In this document: positions 29,246 to 40,149 of the stretch, in pieces
Position numbering within the stretch: the stretch's first letter is position 1
Layout: every line of letters begins with the position of its first letter
Assembly (NCBI GenBank): GCA_030068145.1
Contig: JAPJBO010000686.1
Span: forward strand, 61,771-125,770
Direction: 5' to 3'
Origin: Diplonema papillatum
Lineage: Eukaryota; Euglenozoa; Diplonemea; Diplonemida; Diplonemidae
DNA length: 64,000 nucleotides
Notes under the pieces: model-generated
The model's database searches: none
Told to the model about the DNA's origin: nothing
The model's input: only the letters and a program-made list of their open reading frames with translations
Position numbers and translations under genes: made by a program

Positions 29246-29959
29246 AACGACGAAAAGCCCCGACGATAGACTCAAAGCTGGGGAAGACACGGAAACGATA
29301 TGACACACATTATCGTCTATCACATAGTACCGGCAGGGCAGAAGTACTGCATTGTAGGCAAGCTATTCGAGGAGGCCGCCTGTTGCAAAAATGCAAAAAT
29401 GAAGGAAACGTGCTACAGCCCACACAAAGCACAGGTACATCTGGGCTCAGCGCCGTGGGCGCGCAACGAAAAAGACCCGCTGGTAGCAGTTTCTCCGCCC
29501 CCCTCCCAGCCTTCATGAAAAAAGTTCCGAGAGGCTTGCGAGTGATTTTCTTGAACGGGCAGTCTTTTATCCCCGAGGCTCTATTCTCCCGCAATCGAAC
29601 CAGGTTGTAATACCTGAGCACATACATACCTTCTCCGGTAGCTCCCGGTTCAGTCGACTTCCGCGGCCTTCTTAAAAGGTGTTTGCTTACCCGCCCCTAC
29701 ATCAGACTTAAAAAATGAAACGGTTTAGGCTTTCTGACGAAAATGTTTGCCCCGTCAGACCTGCCTGCACTCACCCCGAGGAAACACTTCCTGACTTACA
29801 TCCTTCGGACACCTGCTTCGTAACCGAACCCATTCAGTATGGGGAGAATTGTGTTGGAAGAACTGAAAGCTCACTACCGCCCGAGACAACGGCTTCGTTT
29901 TTTCTTTTTTTTGCGTCCTGAATCCGCCGAGTGCAACTGTATGGACGCGTTTGCCCCCC
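29246..29959. other. no gene recognised; partial repeat B
   Basis: 29345-29440 resembles repeat B loosely (GAGGAGGCCGCCTGTTGCAA, GTGCTACAGCCCACACAAAG). The rest has only short frames. Confidence 0.35.
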
Positions 29960-30190
29960 CCCTTTTTTTTTTGTATAAGCACCTGCTTTGTAGGAAATGC
30001 TTGAGGAGACTGCCAGTGAAATCTCAAAGAAGGTAAAAGTGCTGCAGCCCACACGAAACACAGGGGGATCTGGGTTTAGTGGCGGGCAAGCGTTCAACAA
30101 AAAAGACTCACTTTGTAGTTGTGTTGTTTTCTCCCCCTCTAGCCTCCGTCGAAATGAGCACAAGGCAGTCCCTCGAGTATTTTGATTGCA
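29960..30190 (+). repeat. dispersed repeat B, longest plus copy
   Basis: TTGTATAAGCACCTGCTTTG, GCTTGAGGAGACTGCCAGT, GCTGCAGCCCACACGAAACA, GGCAAGCGTTCAACAAAAAA and AGGCAGTCCCTCGAGTATTT. Other copies are at 29090(-), 39715(-) and 50840(+), with short pieces at 17775, 24840, 34050 and 53715. It is a SINE-sized dispersed unit, but no polymerase III promoter was identified in it. Confidence 0.75.
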
Positions 30191-31434
30191 CATTTGTACA
30201 GACGGGAACATTTCCGCAACACGGGTTGCACATCAACAAAGCCAACGGAAAAGTACTAATGCAGGAACCTCCCCAGAGAGGTCTATACCCTGTACACGTG
30301 AAGAACAAGATAGTTGTGTCTTGTCATTTTCATCCACCTTAGTTGATATGCTGGTCGTCCGTTACTTCGTTTATCAGTGCAAGCCCCAACTCCGGAAAGA
30401 GTGAGGAAACTGGACCGCCCGAGTGGGACCGTCTGATCATAATGATTTTCAACAATTTTCGCCGAAACCACGTCCAGGATTTGGGTTCGGGGTAGTGCAG
30501 TCAACGAAAAACTACAAATTGCCTTTCTTCTTTCTCCTACTCCCGGTGCGCGCTTTTTTGAGAGATGTGGGCCCAGCTGAGGGCTTTGCACATGAAAGAA
30601 CAAATACGCTGGTCGTGGCGTGATGATCCGGGGGCGCTTCTTTGCGGTGGCTTCGTTTAACCCTTTACGGACGGAAGGAAGGAAGGGCGGCCCAGGATTC
30701 AGAAGGCCTTGCAGAGGGGAGGAGACCCCGGGTCAAACTCAAAGAGTTTTCCGCAGTAACAATGCATTGTAAACACGAAAGAGAACGCTGGCAGCGTGTT
30801 TGGGAGAAGATTGGCCTAACGAGCACTCACTATCAACCACAAGCAGGGCTATTCCTCCCCCGGCACGTACAAACGAACACACGCCTTTTCTTTTTCGACT
30901 CCAAAATGAGGAACCTGGGGCTCCCTTTGAAAGGTTTTGTAACACATCTATCCGCAGCAACATGCACATGGGTCCCTGTTTGGCGCACCTTCACCCTGGA
31001 GGCGCAGTGTCCGAACTCCGTGACCTTTCGACATGATCTTGTCGGGCTTGGGTTGTTTTCTTTTCGATTCCTGAAGGACTTCTCCAGCGCATTGCTGTGG
31101 AGGTGTTTCCTCCTTGGTTTTCTTTTTGCATTCTGCGACCATTCTTCGAGCTTAAACGAGCATCCTGCCACTTTCTCTGGATTTTCGGTGCGTTTTGGGG
31201 CCACCTGGGTGGTTGCTTTCCAGTTTTTTGTGTTAACAATGCATTGTTAGTACTAAGAATTGGTAGTTGGCAGCGTACTACATGAAACTTACCCAAGCAG
31301 GTGAGTTCCGCTAGTGCACACACAAGACTTCTGATGACCCACATGCCCTTCGCCCGCAAAGGGGGTTAGCGATTGTTTGCGTGGGTGCACCCGTTTGTTC
31401 GCTTCGAAATTTGTGTTCTCTTTAGTGCAGCTCT
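30191..31434. other. gene-free stretch with a repeated palindrome
   Basis: AACAATGCATTGTT is a perfect palindrome at about 31237; TAACAATGCATTGTAA is at about 30757. Each is followed some 25 bp later by GGCAGCGT. No gene is recognised between them; a frame at 30642-31250 has no family resemblance. Confidence 0.35.
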
Positions 31435-31484
31435 CAGGGGGCTCGTCGTCGTCGTGTGAGGTTGAAATGGGGTGTCTTCACTGT

Positions 31485-32765
31485 GCAATGGCGCCGCAAG
31501 AGTAAACCAGTCTCACTTTGCGGCTGCTCAAAAGAAAGGCTGAGGGCTGACAATGATTGCCGGAATCCAGCTGACCGAGACAGCTGCGTCTGCAGTCTTC
31601 CGAAAATCGTCTGCAGACGCGTCATCAGGCACCACTGCCGCAATAGTGTCTTTCTTGTGCATGGCGCCGCGAAGTGTAAAACAGTCTCACTTTGCGACTG
31701 CTCAAAAGGAAAGGCAGAGACTGACAGTGATTGTCGTGATCCAACCGACCAGTGATTGCCGGAATCCAACTGTGTGACTGAGGCAGTCGTCTGCGTCTGC
31801 AGTCTTCCGAAAATCATCTGCAGACGTGTCATCAGGCAACACTGCCGCAAAAGTGTCTTTCTTGTGCATGGCGGCGCAAGTCGCACTTTGCGACTGCTCA
31901 AAAGGAAAGGCGGAGACTGACTGAGTGATTGTCGCGATCCCTCAACTGCTGCAAGTGATTGCCGGAATCCAACTGTGTGACTGAGACAGCCGTCTGCGTC
32001 TGCAGTCTTCAGGCAACACTGCCGCAAAACTGTCTTTCTTGTGCATGACGCCGCGAAGTGTAAAACAGTCTCACTTTGCGACTGCTCAAAAGGAAAGGCA
32101 GAGACTGACAGTGGTTGTCGTGATCCAACTGTGTGACTGAGACAGCCGTCTGCGTCTGCAGTCTTCAGGCAACACTGTGTCTTTCTTGTGCATGACGCCG
32201 CGAAGTGTAAAACAGTCTCACTTCGCGACTGCTCAAAAGGAAAGGCAGAGACTGACAGTGATTGTCGTGATCCAACTGACCAGTGATTGCCGGAATCCAA
32301 CTGTGTGACTGAGACAGCCGTCTGCGTCTGCAGTCTTCCGAAAATCATCTGCAGACGCGTCATCAGGCAACACTGCCGCAAAAGTGTCTTTCTTGTGCAT
32401 GGCGGCGCAAGTCGCACTTTGCAAGTGCTCAAAAGGAAAGGCGGAGACTGACTGAGTGATTGTTGCGATCCCTCATGATTGCCGGAATCCAACTGTGTGA
32501 CTGAGACAGCCGTCTGCGTCTGCAGTCTTCAGGCAACACTGCCGCAAAACTGTCTTTCTTGTGCATGACGCCGCGAAGTGTAAAACAGTCTCACTTTGCG
32601 ACTGCTCAAAAGGAAAGGCAGAGACCGCCTCTCACTTTGCGACTGCTCAAAAGGAAAGGCAGAGACCGCCAGTGATTGCCGGAATCCAACTGTGTGGCTG
32701 AGACGGCTGTCTGCGTCTGCAGTCTTCCGAAAGTCGTCTGAAGGCGCGTCTTCAGGCAACACTGC
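31485..32765 (+). repeat. complex satellite, variable units of about 100-200 bp
   Basis: Recurring blocks are GATTGCCGGAATCCAACTGT, GTCTGCGTCTGCAGTCTTC, GGCAACACTGCCGCAAAA and CACTTTGCGACTGCTCAAAA-GGAAAGGC. Block order is mostly constant but blocks are dropped in different units. Long minus-strand frames across it are repeat by-products. Confidence 0.85.
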
Positions 32766-33714
32766 CGGGCACCCTCCCCCCGAATTGTGCACGCATGTCA
32801 TCAGCGTGTGGCGTCGTGAGTCACGGGAAGGGACGGCGGGGACGCAGCGGCAAGCCGCACCTCCCCCGCCCTTACCCGGGATTTACCTGTTTCTTGCTAT
32901 CGTTCTGCTATTCTTCTTCGCCGCTCGTTGCGATTCCCTCTCCCCACTTTCCCACCCATCCCCCAGTCGCTTACGAGCCACAACCCACCCCTTTTTTTCA
33001 CCAACGACAGGGGGTTTCTTCTAGGATTTGTAAGTTCCGGAAGGTTTCTTTTGGCACTTTTGGACCGATCGCGTGAAAACACGCGGCCGCATTATTTGGT
33101 CTAACAAGTGCAAGTTGCCCAGAACGAAAAACGATTGACGGCAGCGTACCACCCTCACACCCGTTAGATGGGCAAAGCAGGTTTGAAGGAAGTGCGCACA
33201 AACAAGCTCATCCCCACCCGGCGCAAATCAAAAGAAGAAGTCCCCTCCCCAGTTCGTCAACGCCCCATTTCTGCTTCCGTTATTGCCCCTTCCCGCAATG
33301 AGCGCTTCGACCAGCGACACAAGAAGCGTGATATGTTGACCCTCCCCAAACACACACACACACACAGTGCTCCCGCTAACGAGAAAGTGCGAGGAATTCC
33401 TCAAAAAAAAAAAGAGGCTGGAAAATAAGAGGGTGAGGAATTCCTCATTAGGATTTCCTCACCTTTTTCCCGTTGGTACCGTTCGCCGGGGGGGCCGGAG
33501 CCCCCCATTTGGAAAACTCGAGTGCCACTCCTGCAAAGAGAAGCTAGTAGTCTGCAGCAAACGCGAGAGCCTAGCGGGAGAGAAAAAAAAAAAGAAAAAA
33601 AAAAAAAAAGCCCAACCCAGGTTTGCTCAGTAAAAGTGAAGTTAGCGGGAGCAGCACACACACGCAAAACAAAAGATATGTATACCGATAGTAGCGGCGA
33701 TCGACGATGGACAC
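32766..33714. other. no gene recognised; palindromes and simple sequence
   Basis: GAGGAATTCCTC, a 12-bp palindrome, occurs twice (about 33390 and 33437). A CA run is at 33350-33366 and poly-A at 33590-33609. No coherent coding is seen. Confidence 0.4.
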
Positions 33715-33717
33715 ATC

Positions 33718-33764
33718 GTAGGTACTTTAAACCCCCGGATCTTCAAGCGAACTTTCACTGCACA
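33718..33764 (+). promoter_or_regulatory. recurrent promoter-like module
   Basis: GTAGGTACTTTAAACCCCCG then GATCTTCAAGCGAACTTTCA. An ATG follows at 33784, but its frame is short (35 codons or so). Confidence 0.45.
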
Positions 33765-33894
33765 AAAAAAAGAGAGAGGCACGATGACCACGAGAACACA
33801 TGCAGGTGGGTGGGGAGAGGCCCTGGGCCTGCTAAAGCGTCCGGCCCTGTTCCATACCTTTCTATAAAGTAGTCTATTCATGATAACCAACGGC

Positions 33895-34020
33895 GTATGA
33901 AAGGTGTCACGGGATAAGCCGGCAGCCTCTGCTTAACGGCTTCATCACGTAGTGCGTGGACCGTGTACTTAAAAGTTCCCAGTACTTATCGGCTTCATCA
34001 CGTGGGCGGCCCTGAGATTC
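33895..34020 (+). pseudogene. relic of the terminal exon and 3' flank of the gene at 3923
   Basis: GGTGTCACGGGATAAGCCGG then CAGCCTCTGCTTAAC aligns with 5359-5395. GTGTACTTAAAAGTTCCCAG and CACGTGGGCGGCC align with 5215-5262. Confidence 0.5.
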
Positions 34021-34130
34021 CACCCCTCAGGTGACACCACTGTATCTTTTGTATAAGCACCTGCTTTGTAGGAAATAGCGGGTGTAAGCGTTCAACAAAT
34101 CAGTCCCTCGAGTATTTTAGCCATACTTCA

Positions 34131-34844
34131 ACTGACTTAGTTTAATGCGTTCTCTCTCTCTCTCTCTGACCTTCTTTGCTCGGCTTATTTGGACCGGCCG
34201 GGTTGCTGCATAGACCTTGCCGCACTTGTTGTGCTTACTGACAAAGGTGAACCGCGAACTAAGCTAGACCACTAGATTGCACTACTGGTGCCGAAGAAGA
34301 TACAAACAAAGCCTGATGTTTCTCGATGCCGTGAAGAAATGTGTCGGCACAATACATCCACGCAAACAAGTGCAGCCGGGTCTTTGCGTGCTTCGTACTT
34401 GACCAAGTGGTCCACACAATAAGCCCCCGTCCCAAACACGTTCTTGCAACCACCCTCCACCGCCAGCTCTTTCTTCCTGCTGCTAACGTATTCAGCCGGC
34501 CCTGCGCTTGATCTGGCATGCATGTTTCCTTTTACTTCCTACTAGCTCGATAAACCATTCACGGGTCGCTTTGCCTTCAGTCAATGATCACTCCGGATAT
34601 GAGCAGAAGCTAGCAAAGAGTAGCTGCGCCAACGAAGAAGACCCGTGCACGGCTACCTTAGCACCCTCCATGTTTGCACCTTCCTCGGATGCTACGGGCT
34701 TCAATGTAGGTGGGAAAACACGGTCCCCTTCCCCGCGTTCTGCGTGTGGGGTTACCACTGCCGCCAACTGCCGCAGCAGCCGCAGATACGTCCTTCGCCC
34801 TTGGCTCACTTTCGGGAGGTGTCGCTGCTCACCTACCAGTGTGT
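34131..34844. other. mostly featureless; possible gene fragment
   Basis: A CT microsatellite lies at 34151-34170. On the minus strand 34270-34500 the frame KNVFGTGAYCVDHLVKYEAR and VCVDVLCRHISSRHRETSGF is coherent, and KNV-x-G-x-G is shared with the minus strand of repeat C. It may be a fragment of a repeat-C ancestor protein. Confidence 0.3.
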
Positions 34845-35160
34845 TCCTGGTTGTTGCCCTAGTGCAATCCTACAAGTGTGCTGCACCACCAAAGAGTCGT
34901 TAGAGAAGGGCAGTTCTACGAGTGTACTGCACCGCAGCAAAGAGCAGATGAATGTACGCAGTCCTACATGCGTGCTGCGCCAGCAAAGAGTTGACGAATG
35001 CAGTTGCACACGTGGGCTGCCTCTGCAAATGAGGTGATGAATATACGCAGTCCTACACGTGGTGCAAGAGTTGACGAGTGTGTGCAGTTTTCCACGTGTG
35101 CTGCACCATCAGAGAGTCGATGAATATGGGCAAGTCTACAAGTGTGCTTGTGAACCCGGA
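34845..35160 (+). repeat. degenerate repeats of about 50-60 bp
   Basis: Blocks CAGTCCTACA-GTGTGCTGC and AGCAAAGAGTTGACGAATG recur five or six times with indels. Confidence 0.65.
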
Positions 35161-35223
35161 CGGGTACCTAGTATGGATACATACCGGGTGTTTGTCATCG
35201 AGTATCTGGAAAAATACCCGCCG

Positions 35224-35398
35224 TTATCACCACCCGGTATCACCACCCGGTATCACCACCCGGTATCACCACGGTATCACCACCCGGTATCACCTCCCGG
35301 TATCACCACCCGGTATCACCACCCGGTATCACCACCCGGTATCACCACCCGGTATCACCACCCGGTATCACCACCCGGTATCACCACCCGGTATCACG
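35224..35398 (+). repeat. 13-bp minisatellite TATCACCACCCGG
   Basis: About 13 direct copies with one 3-bp loss near 35270 and one substitution (CCTCCC). Confidence 0.93.
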
Positions 35399-35479
35399 GG
35401 TATCCGGGTTGGCCGGTGTACTGCCCAATGTAGCTGGTATGATGCCGATACCCGGGTATCTAGGAATAATACAAATTAT

Positions 35480-35725
35480 GCATAATGCAACCAACCGTAG
35501 GTGGGGTCACCCGTGCCCTGCGGGCCTACCCGTCGCTCCCCGCGCAGCAGCGGCGGCGCGAGAGCGCCGGGCTCCCGCAGAACTGGTCGGCGGTGCTTTC
35601 CGGGGTGGACCTCGTCGGGGTCAGCGAAGAGGATGACCCAATCGACGTCGCCCTCTTCCCCGCCGAGCGTTGCTCGCACGCTGGCGGAGTTCTCAAGTTC
35701 ACAGCTGTTTGGGACTCAGAACCGC
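35480..35725 (+). pseudogene. 5' fragment of the nucleotidyltransferase gene
   Basis: It begins with the same CAACCAACCGTAGGTGGGG as 35891, then jumps to GTCACCCGTGCCCTGCGGGC (equivalent to 36099). It lacks 15 bp (ATCTGCACCGTGCAC) and a second short block, and fades after 35710. The start codon region is missing. Confidence 0.85.
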
Positions 35726-35923
35726 AGTTGTGGAAGGCTTCGGGCTTCCCAGCAGGTTGGCGGGGTGGTAATATTTTCCAATTAGGTCCAGATTACCAGT
35801 AGTAGAAAAGACTGGCTCACTTATACACGAGCCCTCGTGCAAACATGGATTGCAAGACCACAGCAGTTGTATACAAATAATATGTAATGCGCAACCAACC
35901 GTAGGTGGGGCTGTCCGCGAAAC
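35726..35923. promoter_or_regulatory. upstream region of the nucleotidyltransferase gene
   Basis: No copy of the recurrent module is present here. CAACCAACCGTAGGTGGGGC is shared with the pseudogene fragment and so probably belongs to the leader. Confidence 0.3.
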
Positions 35924-37684
35924 ATGCTGCTCTGGTGCGGACTGAACGGGAAGGTGGTGAGCACGAGCGATGAGCCTGCGCTGCTTGAGGAGTATGCGGA
36001 CGAGATCCGGAAGATAGAGCAGTGCCGGTGGCTGGCGGACCAGGTCAAACCGGAGGGGAAGCCTTCCGCACCCGCCGACGAAGGCGTGCGGGACCTGGTC
36101 ACCCGTGCCCTGCGGGCCTACCCGTCGCTCCCCGCGCAGCAGCGGCGGCGCGAGAGCGCCGGGATCTGCACCGTGCACCTCCCGCAGAACTGGTCGGCGG
36201 TGCTTTCCGGGGTGGACCTCGTCGGGGTCAGCGAAGAGGATGACCCAATCGACGTCGCCCTCTTTCCGCCCGCCGGCGCTCCGCCGGCCGAGCGTTACTC
36301 GCAGCTGGCGGAGTTCAAGTTCCAGCTCGAGACGCTGCTCAACCTCTCCGGGCGCGGGTTCCTCCGCGTCTTTGAGGGCGGCATTCTCATCATCCCGACG
36401 GACAGCACGGCCGCCGCGCCCGGCGCCAGCCCCGCGGAGCAGCCGCAACCGGTGGCCTTGGTCACTCGGCCTTTTGACGGCGTGTCCGAAGCCGACCTGG
36501 CGCGGGCAGTCGCGAGGTTCGAAGCCGTGGGGGTGACCAGCGCGGTCACGGACGTGACGTGCGATGGAGTTGCGGGGAAGGGCATCCTGTTCGGAGACGG
36601 CGCCTCGGCCGCGTACGCCGTAACGCTTGGCGTTGGGCGAGAGCTCAACGTGCAGTTCGCGTTTGAATCGCCTCCGGCGAGCGTGCTGCGGCAACCGATC
36701 GCCCTCACGTTCGCCGAGGACCTCTCGATGACGCTGCCCTGCTACCGGTTCTCAGTCCTTCTAAGCCGATACCTCGGCCACGACCCGGCCCTACTCCTCA
36801 CCGCCCGGCTGGCCCTCCGCTGGTTCCACTGGCAGAAGGTGTCGTACAACGGGATCCCGAAGGAAGCGGGGCTCCTCTTCCTGTGCTACACCCTGATCGT
36901 CGCGCAGCTTCGGCCGTTCGTCCCGCCGACCTCGATCTCGGCGGGGAACACGCAGCCCGAGACGGTCGCTCCGCCCGTGCACATCTGCGAGAGCACTCCG
37001 GAGGGGAACGCAGCGCGGGAGACGGTGACGCGGCTGCTTTTGGAGTACTTTCGGCACCTCGCGACGTTCGACTACGGCGCGCTCGCCCTCTCGCTGCACA
37101 CGCCGGCGCTCACGCTGCGGAAGGCGGACCACGAGGCGCTGCAGGCGTCGAAAGAGACCCGGCTGACCCTGCTCGGACCGACCGACCGGCACGTGCACGT
37201 GTCGATGTGCGTCATCGACCCGTTCACGGGCACGAACCTCACGGCGAGCGTCTCGAAGCTAGCCCTGTGCCACTTCAAGGGCGCGGCGGCTGCGATGGTT
37301 GCGATCCTCGAATCCGAGGAGCTTCCGGTCGCAGTCGTGAAGGACCATCTCGCCGGCGCCTTCGGGTACGCGGGGCGGAAGGCGTCGTTCCTCAGCAGCT
37401 TCTGGGCCGACTTCGACGTGTCGGTGCTGGCACCCGGCGAGGAGGCGGAGGCGGTGCCGGAAGTCATCTTCGACGTGATCGCGGAAAACGGGAAGGGCGA
37501 CTGGTCCACGGGCGAGACGCCCGTGGGCACCGCCGCCGGGGGGCCCGGGTTCGACACCACCGGCGACGCCGAAGAGGATTCGTTTTCGCTGAGCCGGCTG
37601 GTGGACAGGTATGAAGGGGTTTTAAAAACGGGGCCGAGTGCTGACTGGACCGTGTTTTTCACGCGATCTGTTTCTTACAACTGA
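35924..37684 (+). CDS. nucleotidyltransferase, non-canonical poly(A) polymerase / TUTase type
   Basis: 586 residues from ATG 35924. About 90-115 corresponds to the pol-beta-like nucleotidyltransferase entry (LSGVDLVGVSEEDDPIDVAL), where the usual SD-x-D reads DDPIDV, so the first metal-binding Asp is displaced. The third acidic position is kept in FAEDLSM (263-269). The PAP-associated domain is clear: ALRWFHWQKVSYNGIPKEAG (297-316), LLFLCYTLIVAQLRP, LLLEYFRHLATFDYG (371-385) and the nucleotide-recognition VIDPFTGTNLTASV (430-443). Such enzymes add A or U to RNA 3' ends. Catalytic activity is uncertain because of the altered motif. A 5' fragment lies upstream and an inverted 3' fragment at 42245. 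Confidence 0.82.
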   Translation: MLLWCGLNGKVVSTSDEPALLEEYADEIRKIEQCRWLADQVKPEGKPSAPADEGVRDLVTRALRAYPSLPAQQRRRESAGICTVHLPQNWSAVLSGVDLVGVSEEDDPIDVALFPPAGAPPAERYSQLAEFKFQLETLLNLSGRGFLRVFEGGILIIPTDSTAAAPGASPAEQPQPVALVTRPFDGVSEADLARAVARFEAVGVTSAVTDVTCDGVAGKGILFGDGASAAYAVTLGVGRELNVQFAFESPPASVLRQPIALTFAEDLSMTLPCYRFSVLLSRYLGHDPALLLTARLALRWFHWQKVSYNGIPKEAGLLFLCYTLIVAQLRPFVPPTSISAGNTQPETVAPPVHICESTPEGNAARETVTRLLLEYFRHLATFDYGALALSLHTPALTLRKADHEALQASKETRLTLLGPTDRHVHVSMCVIDPFTGTNLTASVSKLALCHFKGAAAAMVAILESEELPVAVVKDHLAGAFGYAGRKASFLSSFWADFDVSVLAPGEEAEAVPEVIFDVIAENGKGDWSTGETPVGTAAGGPGFDTTGDAEEDSFSLSRLVDRYEGVLKTGPSADWTVFFTRSVSYN

Positions 37685-37962
37685 AACTGCCGATCAACAC
37701 GAAACCACCCAGAAGAAAAGCCAGGCACCGGGATCTTCCTGACGAGCACGCAACCCGGTGAACTTAGTCAAGAGTCGAAGATTAGCGTCGAAACTCCCTG
37801 GCTTTTCACGCCGCAGCAGAACGACCACACCCTACCCAAACCCAAGCACCCTCTAAACGCGTTAGGGGACTTCACAAGGTTTCACAACGGAGTGTCACAA
37901 CACCCGAAACGAGTCGCACTCTTTTACTTTTCTCAACCCCCCGCCATACCCAAGCCTCTACG
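37685..37962. other. intergenic, probable 3' flank
   Basis: No feature is recognised except ACTTTTCTCAACCCCCCGCC before the module. The same words precede the module at 48711. Confidence 0.4.
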
Positions 37963-38012
37963 GTCAACCGGAGACTTTAAAATACCGACCTTCTAATCCA
38001 CAAATAACGCTT
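37963..38012 (+). promoter_or_regulatory. module, second subtype
   Basis: CAACCGGAGACTTTAAAATA then CCGACCTTCTAATCCACAAA and TAACGCT. It lies about 104 bp before the ATG at 38116. Confidence 0.5.
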
Positions 38013-38115
38013 GAAACTGTTGGAATCGAACGATTTATCAAATCGAACTGTATCTTACACTTCGAACTTTTTCTTTTTGCGGAAGCGGTGCAGATACGTC
38101 GAGCTTGCGGAAGCG

Positions 38116-38705
38116 ATGATGCACTCCAACGTACAATACAACGAACTGCTCCGTAGTCGACACTTTTACACTACGATTCCGTGTGAGGCAGTTTTTAGGA
38201 AACCCGCCCGCGTGCCCAGGCTCTGGCCAAACTTTGCAAAGGACTCCGCCCCGCCTGTCACAGTTTCTCTGAGGGAGTTGATGCACCACGAAAGTCGATT
38301 AGAGTTTTGGGTTAGAATGCAAATAATCTGTAGCGATAATCTGCATCGATTAAAGAACTTCACACAGCTGGTTCAAAGAAGAAATCAAGTTTTCCCACCC
38401 TCCCTAACCCCCGGTGACCTCGTCCAAGCTCGTTTCCCTGGGTTAAGGCAGTCACTCAACATTCCCTTGCGCTAGTGCTATCAGTTACAACGACGTGTTC
38501 TTACTTCTCCCTTTCTTCTAGGCAGTTCTCGTCTGACAGTACGAAGAGCAGAAACTCCGCATCGCAACCACCAACACCGACCCCTTCAAACAAGAAACAG
38601 TCTCAACCACCCCCACATTTCTTGAAGAATTTGCAAAAGCAACAAGAAGCCGCAAAACCTTTCGGCAGAAATCTGAGGTCTGAGGGAGTTGACGAAGAAA
38701 GCTGA
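38116..38705 (+). CDS. unrecognised basic protein, two exons
   Basis: Exon 1 38116-38441 and exon 2 38522-38705 are joined by an 80-bp intron (CCTGG/GTTAAG to TTCTTCTAG/GCAG) that keeps the frame. The product has about 169 residues. Exon 1 reads MMHSNVQYNELLRSRHFYTT, then WPNFAKD and FWVRMQIICSDNLHRLKNF; exon 2 is Ser/Pro/Gln-rich and basic. The start may lie in a further upstream exon because the frame stays open to 38011 and TTTTTGCGGAAGCGGTGCAG looks like an acceptor. HFYTTI-x-CEAVF recurs at 41231 and WVR-x-QI-x-C at 42796, so related text lies around transposon copy 2. The function is unknown. Confidence 0.5.
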
Positions 38706-38726
38706 TAATTCCCTGGTTCTTATGTT

Positions 38727-39149
38727 ATGAAAAGCCCCACCCAAACCTGCAGGGGTTGCGAGAGTTTGCGGAAGGAGCCGAGCATGCAGTCAGGCACGAC
38801 AGGAGATGCCGGCCCGTCCATGTCGCCGAAGGTACCCGAGGCTTCCGGGAAGGCGGAGAGCCCGAGGGCTGCGTCGCCGTCGTACCACGGGCCGAGGCTC
38901 GTGGAGAGGAGGGAAGACGGGTCCAACTCTTTCAACGAGCAGTCGATCGGCGAGCTGCTGCGGAAGCACTCCCTGTGGCACACCAGCGACGCCGAGTCAG
39001 ACGCCGAAGACCAAGCCTCGCCTGCGAAGCCGGAGGCCCCGTCCGCCGGCGCCCCAGCATCGCCCACCTACGCCTCCGGCGCTCCTCGACTACGCCATCG
39101 CAACCGTTCTTCTCTTGTCGGTGTGCCCGGGGGGGTGTTTTTTGTATAA
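38727..39149 (+). CDS. acidic Ser/Pro-rich hypothetical protein
   Basis: ATG 38727, 140 residues. It has a CRGC motif near the start, then a disordered stretch rich in S, P, A and E with SFNEQSIGELLRKHSLWHTS and DAESDAEDQ. GC-rich third positions from 38790 to 39080 suggest real or recently real coding. The last 20 residues may be non-coding. It lies only 21 bp after the preceding gene. It could be a fragment, as no other copy is present for comparison. Confidence 0.4.
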   Translation: MKSPTQTCRGCESLRKEPSMQSGTTGDAGPSMSPKVPEASGKAESPRAASPSYHGPRLVERREDGSNSFNEQSIGELLRKHSLWHTSDAESDAEDQASPAKPEAPSAGAPASPTYASGAPRLRHRNRSSLVGVPGGVFFV

Positions 39150-39224
39150 GGGGATCGGCGACCGCGACTCAATTAAGGTGCGGTCAACAGTGTCGCCACG
39201 TGAAGGCCCCCCCCCCCCATTTCC

Positions 39225-39410
39225 TCCACTACGAACAGCCGCCTGACAAACCAGACTCACACCGCAGTCCTGTCTGCAGACACTCAGGTTCCACGCTGAT
39301 GATGGTCCGCCTTATGTGTCCGTGGCTTAAAGGGCCGAAACACGGCGCAGACGGGACCAGTGCGGTGTTGAGCTTATACCCATTCCAAGCACGTTCTTGC
39401 AATCCCCCAT
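39225..39410 (+). repeat. dispersed repeat C, copy 2 (truncated)
   Basis: CTACGAACAGCCGCCTGACA to AAGCACGTTCTTGCAATCCC. It lacks the first 60 bp of copy 1. Confidence 0.8.
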
Positions 39411-39714
39411 TTCCTCCAACATTTCATGTTTGGCAAAATAATACTCTCCTCCTCGCCCGGCACGCTGCTCCGTGCTCGCTTCTCTCGTCCTTATTGCTGC
39501 GTGATGCACGATTAGTGGTGCGTAGCAAACGTAGAAAGGTCGTGCAGAGATTCTTGTGGGTACGCCAACTTCTTCGTGACGCCTCAGGACACTGGACTTG
39601 AAGATAAAAATGGGCAAGGGTGGATGGGCAAGCGAGGGGTAAATTACGGTGTTTTCTCGGGAGCGACGGGGTGATAACCTGGTATAGTATCTTCTAAGAT
39701 CTGCGATCTTATAC
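39411..39714. other. no feature recognised
   Basis: Only a small piece, CCTCCAACATTTCATGTTTGG, is shared with 12142-12162. Confidence 0.35.
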
Positions 39715-39915
39715 GACAAAAAATACTGGAGGGACTGCCTTGTGCTCATTTCGAAGGAGGCTAGGGGGGGGGAGAAAACAATACAACTACAAAGTGGTCT
39801 TTTTTGTTGCACGCTTACGCCCGCCACTGAACCCAGATTCATCTGTGTTTCGTGTGGGCTACAGCACATTTACCTCCTTTGATCTTTTGCAGCTGGCAGC
39901 CTCCTCAAGCATTCC
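39715..39915 (-). repeat. dispersed repeat B, inverted copy
   Basis: AAATACTGGAGGGACTGCCT, CTTACGCCCGCCACTGAACC, TACAGCACATTTACCTCCTT and GCAGCCTCCTCAAGCATT. It is almost the full length of B. Confidence 0.8.
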
Positions 39916-40149
39916 CCCCTCAGGTTGGTGGCCCAGTTTGCTGGGCATCAGCGTACTGCTGGTATTCAGAAGGGTGGCCTGTGCTCTATGGACGGTGGTA
40001 GTGACGCCTTGCTGCAGTCCTCGCTTCTGTGGTGGCGTCTTTGATGACGACGCTGGCCCCGGTGGTTGAAAAATGCGACTCACCACCCAGCAGCATAGCC
40101 GCAGTCGCCGCCTGTCTCGCTGTTGCTGCCTCGGCTGCGGCTCCTGTGT

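Noticed and set aside
30750-31260. LTR-like element bounded by AACAATGCATTG sequences
   Set aside because: Only about 25 bp are shared between the two ends, with no primer-binding site or polypurine tract seen.
31434-32492. 352-codon minus-strand ORF
   Set aside because: It lies entirely in the complex satellite and its text repeats with the blocks; no family resemblance.
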